Assembly: GCA_946413655.1 (NCBI GenBank)
Contig: CAMKLO010000005.1
Location: 29,150-93,149 of the forward strand
Direction: 5' to 3'
DNA length: 64,000 nt
Source of the DNA: an uncultured Fibrobacter sp.
GTDB lineage: Bacteria > Fibrobacterota > Fibrobacteria > Fibrobacterales > Fibrobacteraceae
The notes under the pieces were generated by a model that did no database searches, was not told the origin of the DNA, and saw only the letters and a list, made by a program, of their open reading frames with translations. The translations under genes and the position numbers were made by a program. Positions 57,592 through 64,000 of this stretch are shown in pieces (the stretch's first letter is position 1; each line of letters opens with the position of its first letter).

Positions 57592-58385
57592 TGTTTAGTA
57601 AACAGTGGTTAGTGGTTAGTAAACAGGCTTGTCATTCCCGCGAAAGCGGGAATCTCCAGTCCTTTGCTGCGTCAAAGCAATCCCTCTCGCCTCTCGTTTT
57701 GATAGCAATCTTTTTCCTCGCAGCCGCAGCGTTTGCTGCTCCGAAGTCCGCAAGCGCTTACTATGCCGATGCCGCTTTCCAGTACATCGAGAATCGTTTG
57801 CCGTCGGCGGAAATAACCTGCAACGAAGGCTTGCAGCAGTATCCGAACGATCAGAAGTTGCAGATGCTCCTCGACCGCATCAAGGAAGCGAAGGATGAGC
57901 AGAAGAACGAAAACAAGAAGAACGACAAGAATCAAGATAATAACGACCAGAATCAGAACGATCAAAATCAGAACCAGGATCAAAATCAGGACAAGAATAA
58001 TCAGGACCAGAATAAGGATCAGCAAAATCAGCAGAACCAGGACCAGAACCAAAATCAGAATAACGACCAAAGTTCATCCAGTTCTGGCGAAGACCAAAAT
58101 CAGGACCAACAGAACCAAGGAAATCAGGGACAGTCGAGTAGCAGCAATGCCCAGAGTTCCGACAGCAATGGTGGTGGTCAGCAACAACAGCCTGAACAGC
58201 AGCCTGAAACCGGTTCCAGCGATAGCAACGGTTCTGACCAAGAAGAGCAGCAACAGCCGCTTCAGCCTGGCGAGTTGAGCCCTGAAGAAGCCGCCCAGCT
58301 CCTCAAGGACTTTGATGAACAGAACGGCGAACGCAAACCGTGGAAACCCGTCCGCGGCCAAGTACGCCCCGCCAAAGACTGGTAA
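57591..58385 (+). CDS. Q/N-rich secreted protein, Bat-like, with repeat-derived N-terminus
   Basis: The 264-aa start is fixed by a perfect GGAGGTGAT (57579-57587) before ATG 57591. Residues 3-24 (SKQWLVVSKQACHSRESGNL) are the translation of a 7-bp repeat array and a GTCATTCCCGC palindrome. Only after this comes the hydrophobic signal-like helix (LSPLVLIAIFFLAAAAF). A TPR-like stretch follows (ITCNEGLQQYPNDQKLQMLL), then about 120 residues of Gln/Asn/Ser low complexity and a charged end (RGQVRPAKDW). The function may be linked to the previous TPR protein. The repeat seems to have been inserted between start codon and signal peptide. Confidence 0.7.
   Translation: MFSKQWLVVSKQACHSRESGNLQSFAASKQSLSPLVLIAIFFLAAAAFAAPKSASAYYADAAFQYIENRLPSAEITCNEGLQQYPNDQKLQMLLDRIKEAKDEQKNENKKNDKNQDNNDQNQNDQNQNQDQNQDKNNQDQNKDQQNQQNQDQNQNQNNDQSSSSSGEDQNQDQQNQGNQGQSSSSNAQSSDSNGGGQQQQPEQQPETGSSDSNGSDQEEQQQPLQPGELSPEEAAQLLKDFDEQNGERKPWKPVRGQVRPAKDW
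57597..57662. repeat. 7-bp array plus GTCATTCCCGC palindrome inside a coding sequence
   Basis: AGTAAAC, AGTGGTT, AGTGGTT, AGTAAAC in phase from 57597, then GTCATTCCCGCGAAAGCGGG with a perfect stem (TTCCCGC / GCGGGAA, 57634-57652). These are the same two element types found between genes elsewhere. Together they keep the frame open. Confidence 0.75.
57907..58090 (+). repeat. Low-complexity Gln/Asn/Asp coding repeats
   Basis: Short units based on CAGAAYCAGGAY/AAYAAY encode runs of N-Q-D-K (DQNQNDQNQNQDQNQDKNNQ). Length changes by slippage are likely. The region is probably disordered in the protein. Confidence 0.7.
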
Positions 58386-58460
58386 GCCGAGCGTCGCGGC
58401 AAATGTGCTTGCACAATTTGCCATGATCGAGGCGCAAAGTCTTGCGCTTGCGCAACGATT
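58381..58460 (+). ncRNA. Structured repeat element, copy C
   Basis: It begins at the stop codon of the previous gene. GGCAAAT-GTGC-TT-GCAC-A-ATTTGCC (58398-58422) forms the CTTG hairpin. CATGATCGAGGCGCAAAG is the conserved linker (compare CATGGTCGAGCCGTAAGG in copy A). GCGCAA (about 58432-58437) can pair with TTGCGC (58442-58447), or the latter with GCGCAA (58450-58455), again as mutually exclusive helices. The stem bases differ from A and B with compensation. Confidence 0.5.
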
Positions 58461-58492
58461 GGTAAGCCGAGCGTCGCGGCAAATGTGCTTGC
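58461..58492 (+). repeat. Structured repeat element, partial copy D
   Basis: This is a perfect 32-bp direct repeat of 58381-58412 (GGTAAGCCGAGCGTCGCGGC and the next 12 bases), exactly 80 bp downstream. The 3' hairpin arm and linker are missing. The remaining gap up to 58622 has no gene; TATATTATAG (58579-58588) is promoter-like and GGGGGGAAG is the ribosome site of the next gene. Confidence 0.7.
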
Positions 58493-58622
58493 TCATGCCC
58501 AAGCAAAACCTATTGCGCATTTTTTGCCTGTTTAACGGGCTCCATAGAATAATGGCGAAAATTTTGTTGCAAAAAAGGTTTATATTATAGTTATCAGAAA
58601 AAAATGTAGGGGGGAAGAATAA

Positions 58623-59996
58623 ATGGATTTTGATCAACTGCTGCAGCATTATAAAGCAAAAGCTTGCATCGTTTCCGTCGAATTTTTTCCGGATGGAAGT
58701 TACGGAAATATTCGAGTCGTGGCAGGTAATAAAGCGCATTGCGACGACATGGCCGCGTTGAACCATCCATTCGTGCCGGATTCCCCGTACGAAATGTGCT
58801 TCCCCAAGAATCAGAATTTCGAGGAACACTGCTTCCGCTGCATACGCGATGGCAAACCGCTCCATGCCTACGTCGATCTTTACATGATGGGACTCTGGCT
58901 CAACATGTTCCTCATGCCGTTGGATTCCGACCGCGAGAATGTTGGCTATTGTCTCTATTGCTACGACGTGACGCCCAAGGCCGATTCTTCGGCGATGGCG
59001 GATATTTCTGCGGAGACCGCTTCCGATGTCTTGAAGGCCTGCATCAAGTTGCGCGGCTCGGGCGATATCAAGCAAGCGTTCAAGGAAGTTGTCGAAGACA
59101 TCCGCTCCATTTGCGATTCCGATGATTGCTGCATTTTGTTGTGCGACGATGAAAAATGCAGCTGCTCCATTTTGGCTGAATCTCTCCGTAAAGGCTCAAG
59201 CTTGTACCCGATGAGCCGCTATATTGAAGGCTTCTACGCTATCATGAAAACCTGGCCGGATACTTTGGCGGGCAGTACGTGCATCATTCTGAAAGATGAA
59301 CGCGATATGGACAAACTGCGTGAACAAAATCCTGTTTGGCGCGCTTCGCTTGATTATGCAGGCGTGAAATCGGTCGTGTTGTTCCCGCTCCGTTACGGTG
59401 GAAAATTGCTCGGCTACATGTGGTCGCTTAATTTCAATATCGAAAATGTATTGAAGATAAAGGAAACACTTGAACTGACGACGTTCTTTATCGCATCTGA
59501 AATCGCAAGTTACAGACTTTTGAATAAACTAGAGCTTACGAGCACGATTGATTCTCTAACAGGAATCAAGAACAGAAACGTGATGAACAACCGCGTTGAC
59601 CAGATTGTCGAAGGCCAGGACGCAATGCCGCAGGCCGTGCTCTTTGCGGATTTGAACGGACTGAAGCGCATGAACGACGAACGCGGGCATGTCGCCGGCG
59701 ACAAGATGTTACGTAAAGCGGCATCGATTTTGGAAAGCGTTTTCCATGATGGCGAAGTGTATCGCGCTGGCGGTGACGAATTCATGGTGCTCGTATCCGA
59801 AATAGCCAAGGACGAGGTCCAGCGCCGTGTTGACAAAGTTGATTTCTTGTCGAAAATGACGGAAGATGTTCGCTTGTCGATTGGCGTATGCTATGGTGAA
59901 AGCGATATCCGTACGGCAATGCGCCTTGCAGATGAACAGATGTACGCCCAGAAGAATATTTATTACAAAATTCACCCGGAACAGAAGTATCGGTAA
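58623..59996 (+). CDS. Diguanylate cyclase with N-terminal PAS-like and GAF-like regions
   Basis: The 457-aa cytosolic protein has a strong GGGGGGAAG ribosome site before the ATG. Residues 1-120 are PAS-like with several Cys (MCFPKNQNFEEHCFRCIRDG). Residues 145-305 look like a GAF domain (DDCCILLCDDEKCSCSI, VVLFPLRYGGKLLGYMW). Residues 315-457 are a GGDEF domain with intact active site YRAGGDEFMVL and FADLNGLKRMNDERGHVAGD. It should make c-di-GMP in response to a ligand or redox cue; the Cys-rich sensor part suggests thiol or metal sensing but that is inference. Copies C and D of the structured repeat lie upstream. Confidence 0.88.
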   Translation: MDFDQLLQHYKAKACIVSVEFFPDGSYGNIRVVAGNKAHCDDMAALNHPFVPDSPYEMCFPKNQNFEEHCFRCIRDGKPLHAYVDLYMMGLWLNMFLMPLDSDRENVGYCLYCYDVTPKADSSAMADISAETASDVLKACIKLRGSGDIKQAFKEVVEDIRSICDSDDCCILLCDDEKCSCSILAESLRKGSSLYPMSRYIEGFYAIMKTWPDTLAGSTCIILKDERDMDKLREQNPVWRASLDYAGVKSVVLFPLRYGGKLLGYMWSLNFNIENVLKIKETLELTTFFIASEIASYRLLNKLELTSTIDSLTGIKNRNVMNNRVDQIVEGQDAMPQAVLFADLNGLKRMNDERGHVAGDKMLRKAASILESVFHDGEVYRAGGDEFMVLVSEIAKDEVQRRVDKVDFLSKMTEDVRLSIGVCYGESDIRTAMRLADEQMYAQKNIYYKIHPEQKYR

Positions 59997-60057
59997 GGGT
60001 TTGAAACCAATCATGGTTTGATTTAAAATCAACGTGCTTTTTAGTGCAGTAATGTTC

Positions 60058-60065
60058 TATATTTC
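60058..60065 (+). promoter_or_regulatory. -10-like box TATATTTC 5 nt before a start codon
   Basis: TATATTTC, ATTTT, ATG 60071. No Shine-Dalgarno sequence. It suggests a leaderless polymerase mRNA. Confidence 0.35.
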
Positions 60066-60070
60066 ATTTT

Positions 60071-61471
60071 ATGAGACTGCCTCGCGAAACACGTACTTAT
60101 GTTGCGATTGACTTGAAGTCTTTTTTTGCGTCTGTGGAGTGTGTGCTTCGCGGGCTTGACCCGCTGACGACAAATCTTGTGGTTGCGGATGCGAGCCGTA
60201 CGGAAAAGACGATTTGTCTTGCCGTGACTCCGAGCCTCAAAGCGTATGGCATTCCCGGGCGTGCACGCTTGTTCGAGGTAAATCAGAAGGTGCGCGAGGT
60301 GGAACGGCGCACGGGCGAGAAGGTCGAGTTCCTGATAGCAAAGCCGCAGATGGCGAAGTATGTGGAGTATTCGACCCGCATCTATAAAGTTTATCTGAAA
60401 TACGTGAGCGAAGAAGATATTCACGTTTATTCCATCGACGAATGCTTTATCGACTTGACGCATTATCTTTCGTTGTATAAGAAATCGGCAAGGGAACTGG
60501 CGAAGGAAATGATTCGCGACGTACTCGAAACGACAGGCATTACGGCGACGGCGGGAATCGGGACTAACCTTTACCTTTGCAAAATTGCGATGGACGTGAT
60601 GGCGAAGCATGTGGAGCCAGATGCAGACGGCGTGCGCATTGCGGAACTTGACGAAATGACGTACCGCAAGGAACTTTGGGGTCACCGGCCTATCACGAGT
60701 TTTTGGCAACTGGGCCGCGGCATCGCGGAGCGCTTGGCTCATTGCTATTTGAATAACGGTCGTGGAATTTTTACGATGGGCGATCTTGCACGTGCGAGCG
60801 TCAAGAATCCCGATGCGCTTTACAAGATGTTCGGCGTGAATGCGGAAATCCTGATTGACCATGCATGGGGTTACGAACCCTGCGGCATCGCTGAAATCAA
60901 ACGGTACAAAGCCAAAACGCATAGCATTGGCGGCGGTCAAGTGCTGAGCTGCGCGTATGACTGTGCGAAAGCGAAAATTGTCATCCGCGAAATGGTGGAA
61001 ACGCTTGCGCTGGACCTTGTGGAAAAAGGCCTCGTGACGAACGGCCTCACGCTCCATGTGGGCTACGACCGCGAAAATGTGGATAAAGGAATTTATCACG
61101 GAGAGACGGTTATAGATGGCTATGGTCGCACGATTCCGAAGCCTGCGCACGGGACGGCTCCGCTTTTGAATTATACGTCATCCGCTTCGACGATTGCCGA
61201 GGCGGTGATGAAACTGGCTGACCGCATCATGAATCCGTCGCTTACCGTCAAGCGTCTGAATCTCACGGCGAATAACGTATTGCATGCCGCGAACGAAAGC
61301 TACGACTTGTTCACGGACGTGAAGAAGATTGAACGTGAAAAGAAAATGATGCAGGCGCAAATCGCCATCAAGAAACGCTTTGGCAAAAATGCCATTTTCA
61401 AGGGAATGGACATGCAGGAAGGCGCCACCACGCGCGAACGCAACGAACAAATCGGAGGACACAGGGCTTAG
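60071..61471 (+). CDS. Y-family DNA polymerase (UmuC/DinB-like)
   Basis: The 466-aa protein belongs to the group common in Firmicutes phage and plasmid UvrX/UmuC-like polymerases: the first metal motif is AIDLKSFFASVECVLRG (only the first Asp kept, the second replaced by Lys-Ser as in that group), and the second is YSIDECFIDLTHYL. ITATAGIGTNLYLCKIAMDV and FWQLGRGIAERLA (thumb HhH) follow. The C-terminal little-finger part contains GLTLHVGYDREN. It copies past DNA lesions with low fidelity. A 71-aa companion gene lies downstream, as in many Firmicutes. No LexA box was evident at the start. Confidence 0.88.
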   Translation: MRLPRETRTYVAIDLKSFFASVECVLRGLDPLTTNLVVADASRTEKTICLAVTPSLKAYGIPGRARLFEVNQKVREVERRTGEKVEFLIAKPQMAKYVEYSTRIYKVYLKYVSEEDIHVYSIDECFIDLTHYLSLYKKSARELAKEMIRDVLETTGITATAGIGTNLYLCKIAMDVMAKHVEPDADGVRIAELDEMTYRKELWGHRPITSFWQLGRGIAERLAHCYLNNGRGIFTMGDLARASVKNPDALYKMFGVNAEILIDHAWGYEPCGIAEIKRYKAKTHSIGGGQVLSCAYDCAKAKIVIREMVETLALDLVEKGLVTNGLTLHVGYDRENVDKGIYHGETVIDGYGRTIPKPAHGTAPLLNYTSSASTIAEAVMKLADRIMNPSLTVKRLNLTANNVLHAANESYDLFTDVKKIEREKKMMQAQIAIKKRFGKNAIFKGMDMQEGATTRERNEQIGGHRA

Positions 61472-61654
61472 GGCTGTGGGCTCGCTCCCGTAGGTCGCTT
61501 TGAGGTGGTGAGGTATGGGGGAATGCAATTGAAAAAATCAAATATTTTACCTAGCAATCCTCAGAGGAGCGTAAGCTCCGAGCCCATACCCCAAAGCGGC
61601 GAAGCCGCGTGCTCATAGCTGCAATCCTAACCACTAATCACTAACCACTGCATT
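61472..61654. repeat. Inverted-repeat region with two small hairpins and a 7-bp array
   Basis: CGCTTTG...GGTATGGG (61497-61518) pairs with CCCATACC..CAAAGCG (61583-61598). Hairpins GGAGCGTAAGCTCC (61566-61579) and GCGGCGAAGCCGC (61596-61608) lie in the 3' arm. From 61627 the heptamers CTAACCA, CTAATCA, CTAACCA, CTGCATT lead exactly up to ATG 61655. No gene is seen. Confidence 0.55.
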
Positions 61655-61870
61655 ATGCTCGACAATTACAAAGACATCATCGACTTGCCGTATCCGCGAG
61701 ATGACTGGAACTTTTTGATGAAGCATCCGCGGATGTCTATTGCCAATCGGGCGAAAATCTTCAGCCCGTTTGCGGCGCTGCGTGGCCACAATGCAAAAAT
61801 TGCAGAAACCGCAGAACGCCATCTGGAAGACAACCGCGACGAGAACATGTGGGAAGATATAGATTCCTAA
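61655..61870 (+). CDS. Small companion protein of Y-family polymerase (YolD-like group)
   Basis: The 71-aa protein resembles a small family usually encoded next to UvrX/UmuC-type Y-family polymerases in Firmicutes: YKDIIDLPYPRDDW, HPRMSIANRAKIFSPFAALR and a GHNAKIAETAE helix. The P-x-M-S/D-R-A-x-F/F-APFAAL signature is clear. It may regulate the polymerase; the biochemical role is not established to my knowledge. It has no usual ribosome site, since the 7-bp array ends at the ATG. Its association with the polymerase 184 nt upstream supports the call. Confidence 0.7.
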   Translation: MLDNYKDIIDLPYPRDDWNFLMKHPRMSIANRAKIFSPFAALRGHNAKIAETAERHLEDNRDENMWEDIDS

Positions 61871-61977
61871 TGAGGAGATTCCCACCTAAAGGTGGCCATG
61901 CGCACTAAGGCAACAAGTTGCTAAGTGCTGTCCGCCCGCTCGGTGGCGGGAATGACATTACTATATGTAAAAACAGA
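61871..61977. repeat. Series of small hairpins and a GTCATTCCCGC-type unit
   Basis: CCACC-TAAA-GGTGG (61882-61895), then a two-step hairpin GCACT..GGCAAC-AA-GTTGCT..GTGC (61902-61928 region), then CCCGC..GCGGG followed by AATGAC (61934-61957, reversed GTCATT unit). No gene is seen. Meaning unknown. Confidence 0.5.
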
Positions 61978-62012
61978 AAGCCTTCGGTTGTAAAACCGAA
62001 GGCTTGTTATTC
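61978..62012. terminator. Bidirectional intrinsic terminator
   Basis: AAGCCTTCGGTT (61979-61990) and AACCGAAGGCTT (61994-62005) form a perfect 12-bp stem with a 3-nt loop, with T-rich and A-rich flanks. It separates the polymerase unit from the convergent sigma-factor operon. Confidence 0.85.
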
Positions 62013-62051
62013 AAGGAATCATGAAAATCATTTTTGTTGCGTTTTAAAAGC

Positions 62052-62738
62052 TTAGTCGCGAGGCGGCGGGGGAGGCATTTTGTCCTGCAGCTTTTTCATA
62101 CGCTCAAACTGCATGAACTTGAACTTTTCTTGTTGTTCCTTGGTGAGAATCTTGTTCAAGCCCTTGACTCCGTCAACTCTGAGGTTGAGCAATGCTTCTT
62201 GAGCCTTGAGGATATCCTTCTTGGCCGCTGTGATTTTTGCTTCGTCGTTATTGTCGAGAGCGTCGCGGAGGGCCTTTTCGGCTTCCTTCTTTTGCTTGCG
62301 GAGAACCTTGAACGTGGAGTCCACTGAACGGCGTTGCTTTTCCAGCGCTTCCTTCTGTTCGTGGGAAACCTGCAGCACGGAATCCATGAATGCCATATCC
62401 TTGATGGCGTTGAACTTCTTTTCGAACGGCTTGGGTTCTTTGCCATCTTTGAACGGCTTGCCTTCTTTAAAGTGCTTGCCGTCCATGGGAGGTCTCATGT
62501 GCGGACCATGATGGAACTTGTCTCCGCGGAATTCTCCATGGTGACGCTTGCAGCAGTCCATTTTCTTTTTGCAGCAGTCGCCCGCCTTGAAGTCGCATGT
62601 TCCTTTTTTAGAACAGCAGGTAATGGCCTTGCCGGAACATGACGAACTGCCGTTGAATGCGAAGGCTCCGATAAAGAAGCCGATGGAGCAAGCAAAAATA
62701 ATGATGCTTGCAATAAGGATTTTTGTTGAGTCTTTCAT
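62052..62738 (-). CDS. CpxP/CnrX-like periplasmic sensor, Cys/His-rich
   Basis: The 228-aa protein has an N-terminal membrane helix (residues 7-28), a Cys-rich segment (about 34-66: CSGKAITCCSKKGTCDF, DCCKKKMDCCKRHH) with four CC or close Cys pairs, and a His/Met/Pro-rich linker (HHGPHMRPPMDGKHF). Residues 115-225 form a helical LTxxQ-type domain (QVSHEQKEALEKQRRSVDS, ILTKEQQEKFKFMQFERM), as in CpxP, Spy and the metal sensors ZraP/CnrX. GAGGAG precedes the ATG, which overlaps the stop of the anti-sigma gene (TAATG). Likely a periplasmic metal or redox sensor for the ECF system; ligand unknown. Confidence 0.75.
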   Translation of the reverse strand: MKDSTKILIASIIIFACSIGFFIGAFAFNGSSSCSGKAITCCSKKGTCDFKAGDCCKKKMDCCKRHHGEFRGDKFHHGPHMRPPMDGKHFKEGKPFKDGKEPKPFEKKFNAIKDMAFMDSVLQVSHEQKEALEKQRRSVDSTFKVLRKQKKEAEKALRDALDNNDEAKITAAKKDILKAQEALLNLRVDGVKGLNKILTKEQQEKFKFMQFERMKKLQDKMPPPPPRD

Positions 62739-63079
62739 TATTTTGTCTCCTCTAATAAATAGCTGATGGAACTGTATGTGTCAAGATTTTCAAGTTCATC
62801 GTCACTTGTTTCGCCGAGGTCGTTGTACCACGAGACGAGTTCGTCGCTTGCGACACTCTGGACGAGAAGCGTTTCTTCGTCCATGCGGCTGATGACCATG
62901 AATGCGGTGATGAACGCAATTGCGATAAAGCTCGCGGCAAGTGCGTACTTGGTCCGCATTTGTATGAAATTGATGAATTTATTCTTTTTAGAAGAATCGA
63001 GTCTTGCGCAGACCGTTTTCCAGGAATTCTCCCTGGGCTGGATTCTTTCGAGTCTTGAGAAATCGATTTTATTACGCAT
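62738..63079 (-). CDS. Probable anti-sigma factor, single-pass membrane protein
   Basis: The 113-aa protein has a cytoplasmic N-terminal part (about 45 residues), a membrane helix (about 46-65: YALAASFIAIAFITAFMVI) and an acidic periplasmic C-terminus (ETSDDELENLDTYSSISYLL). No ZAS zinc motif. It overlaps the sigma gene by 8 nt and the sensor gene by 1 nt, the usual sigma-anti-sigma-sensor arrangement (compare CnrH-CnrY-CnrX). The call as anti-sigma rests on position and topology; sequence alone is not diagnostic. Confidence 0.6.
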   Translation of the reverse strand: MRNKIDFSRLERIQPRENSWKTVCARLDSSKKNKFINFIQMRTKYALAASFIAIAFITAFMVISRMDEETLLVQSVASDELVSWYNDLGETSDDELENLDTYSSISYLLEETK

Positions 63080-63617
63080 AGTTCAAGTTCTCCTGTAAAT
63101 AGTTCTTGACAACGGTCCTTGCTCGACTGAGCCTTGCCTTGATGGTCCCTTCGGGCATGTTGTAGATTTCGGATAAGTCCTTGACGCTGAGTTCTTCGGC
63201 ATCCTTTAGCCACAGCATGCTCCGTGTTTCGGCAGGGAGTTTCGACAATCCAAATTCTAAAAGTTCCGGGTCGTAATCTATTTGTTCCTCGTGCTTGCTC
63301 CCGATGGCTGATGTCATCAGAAGATCGATGTGACCTTCTTCGAGTTCTGCGTGCCGTTTTGAGGAACGCAGCCTCATGAGACATTCATTGACGGTAAGGC
63401 GAAACAGCCAGGTGTTGAGAGCGCTTTCACCGCGGAAGTTCTTGATCTTACCGGGAACGGAAACGAAAATGTCCATCAGTACGTCTTCGGCTTCGTCGCG
63501 GTTCTTGAGCATTCTGAACGCAAGGTTCAGTACGTTTGTACTGTGGGACTTCCACAGCATGCCAAGCGCTTCACGGCTTCCTTGTTGAATCTTCTTTATG
63601 ATGACTTTTTCGTCCAT
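63072..63617 (-). CDS. ECF RNA polymerase sigma factor
   Basis: The 181-aa protein has sigma-70 region 2 (NLAFRMLKNRDEAEDVLMDI, ALNTWLFRLTVNECLMRLR) and region 4 (LSKLPAETRSMLWLKDAEEL, then the HTH SVKDLSEIYNMPEGTIKARL). It lacks regions 1 and 3, as expected for extracytoplasmic-function sigmas. It heads the minus-strand operon with the membrane protein and the Cys-rich sensor. It probably directs transcription of its own operon and envelope or metal-stress genes; no matching promoter motif can be defined from one locus. Confidence 0.92.
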   Translation of the reverse strand: MDEKVIIKKIQQGSREALGMLWKSHSTNVLNLAFRMLKNRDEAEDVLMDIFVSVPGKIKNFRGESALNTWLFRLTVNECLMRLRSSKRHAELEEGHIDLLMTSAIGSKHEEQIDYDPELLEFGLSKLPAETRSMLWLKDAEELSVKDLSEIYNMPEGTIKARLSRARTVVKNYLQENLNYA

Positions 63618-63704
63618 TTCGTTACTTTTGATGCATGGGGGAGGGGGGCGGTTGCGTAAATGGTAAAATTTTTTTTTGCTCCAAATGTAATTGTGGAAAA
63701 AATA

Positions 63705-63799
63705 ATGTTTCCTCGCATATGCGAGGATGACAAGTCCTCAGGATGACGAGCTACTAATGACCAATAACCAATAACTAGTATCTAGTAACTAGTAACTCG
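63705..63799. repeat. GTCAT-type repeat and TAACTAG 7-bp array
   Basis: CCTCGCATATGCGAGGATGAC (63710-63730) is a palindrome with reversed GTCAT end, followed by CCTCAGGATGACGAG. From 63751 seven heptamers are in phase: CTACTAA, TGACCAA, TAACCAA, TAACTAG, TATCTAG, TAACTAG, TAACTCG. The array ends 13 nt before the TATATTTT box. Confidence 0.7.
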
Positions 63800-63811
63800 G
63801 AACTATTTAAT

Positions 63812-63819
63812 TATATTTT
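63812..63819 (+). promoter_or_regulatory. -10-like box TATATTTT 6 nt before a start codon
   Basis: TATATTTT, ACGGCG, ATG 63826. No Shine-Dalgarno sequence. Same arrangement as at ispA and the Y-family polymerase. Confidence 0.35.
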
Positions 63820-63825
63820 ACGGCG

Positions 63826-64000
63826 ATGCATAAAATTCTTTTGGAAAAATTGAGGGAGGCTTTTGCCTCTGTGTTGCCTATCACACTTATTGTGTTGTTG
63901 GTTTCATATACCCCGCTTGTTACATTTTCGATGAAAGAACTTGTTGTTTTTTCGATTAGCGCCTTTTTTTTGATTGTGGGGATAGGGCTTTTTAACTTGG
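63826..64000 (+). CDS. DUF1538 membrane protein (3' end missing)
   Basis: Translation from ATG 63826 stays open to the window edge (58 codons). The segment KLREAFASVLPITLIVLLVS followed by a second helix ending in FFLIVGIGLFNL is typical for the start of DUF1538 proteins, integral membrane proteins of unknown or proposed transport function. Two helices are visible. The start has a TATATTTT box 6 nt upstream and no ribosome site. It is divergent from the ECF sigma operon. Confidence is limited by the short visible part. Confidence 0.65.
   Translation, partial: MHKILLEKLREAFASVLPITLIVLLVSYTPLVTFSMKELVVFSISAFFLIVGIGLFNL

Noticed and set aside
58381..58460. c-di-GMP (GEMM) riboswitch before the GGDEF gene
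   Set aside because: A GCGCAAAG-like string recalls GEMM, but the tetraloop/receptor pair and the two-stem arrangement are missing, and the same element stands before ispA, which is not a c-di-GMP gene.
1..64000. tRNA or rRNA genes
   Set aside because: I saw no cloverleaf with a TTCGA-type T arm next to a CCA-proximal stem, and no rRNA core sequence; a tRNAscan-SE run would settle it.

Overview
The window looks like a chromosomal segment of a Fibrobacter-type bacterium (Fibrobacterota), a diderm plant-fibre degrader. The reasons are a TIGR02147-family regulator (a paralogous family first defined in Fibrobacter succinogenes) coupled to a lipoprotein, many predicted lipoproteins, a CE2-type carbohydrate esterase, a large secreted protein with a YPNP-type C-terminal sorting domain, TAnnTTTG-like promoter boxes, and very many small intergenic repeats. 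No rRNA, tRNA, CRISPR array, prophage or transposase was seen. This assignment is inference from gene content.

Layout. 1-2.1 kb: the 3' part of a PBP4/DUF1460 cell-wall enzyme and a small hypothetical gene. 2.3-7.8 kb: a tight forward operon with purA, a Crp/Fnr regulator, a PASTA protein, a TPR lipoprotein and a LolB-like lipoprotein. 8-19.4 kb: a degenerate M6 peptidase-like secreted protein, a SUMF1-fold lipoprotein, an NlpE-like lipoprotein, a LytTR response regulator, signal peptidase I, an Ig-like lipoprotein and a DinG-type exonuclease-helicase. 19.5-23.8 kb: an AT-rich island of five lipoprotein genes, three of which share a C-terminal domain. 24-32 kb: an XPB-accessory-like protein, a CE2 esterase, a GGDEF protein, and the TIGR02147 regulator with its lipoprotein partner. 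31.7-32.0 kb is a non-coding structured region. 32-37 kb: ispA-dxs-trmH/rlmB-pyrF, with overlapping or abutting genes. 37-41 kb: a hypothetical membrane-anchored protein, an MCE/MlaD-type protein with a TPR-like partner, and an M18 aminopeptidase. 41.3-50 kb: an acyltransferase, then a GtrA / FAD oxidoreductase / three GT-C membrane proteins operon, probably for surface glycan or glycolipid assembly. 50-56.6 kb: a second AT-rich island with a frameshifted subtilisin-like protease, small secreted proteins sharing a C-terminal tail, and a partial tandem duplication. 56.8-58.4 kb: a two-gene TPR/Q-N-rich (Bat-like) operon. 58.6-62 kb: a GGDEF protein and a Y-family DNA polymerase with its small companion. 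62-63.6 kb: a reverse-strand ECF sigma / anti-sigma / Cys-His-rich CpxP-like sensor operon. The window ends inside a DUF1538 membrane protein gene.

The least explained material is non-coding. (1) A structured element is present in two copies before ispA and in one full plus one partial copy before a GGDEF gene. The copies keep single-stranded blocks while their hairpin stems change with compensation. (2) Strictly 7-bp-period arrays (CTAGTAA-like) lie just upstream of many start codons, and one has entered a coding sequence. (3) TAnnTTTn boxes sit only 4-6 nt before several start codons, which suggests leaderless transcription. (4) There are many small palindromic GTCATnCC repeats, one of them translated inside a gene.
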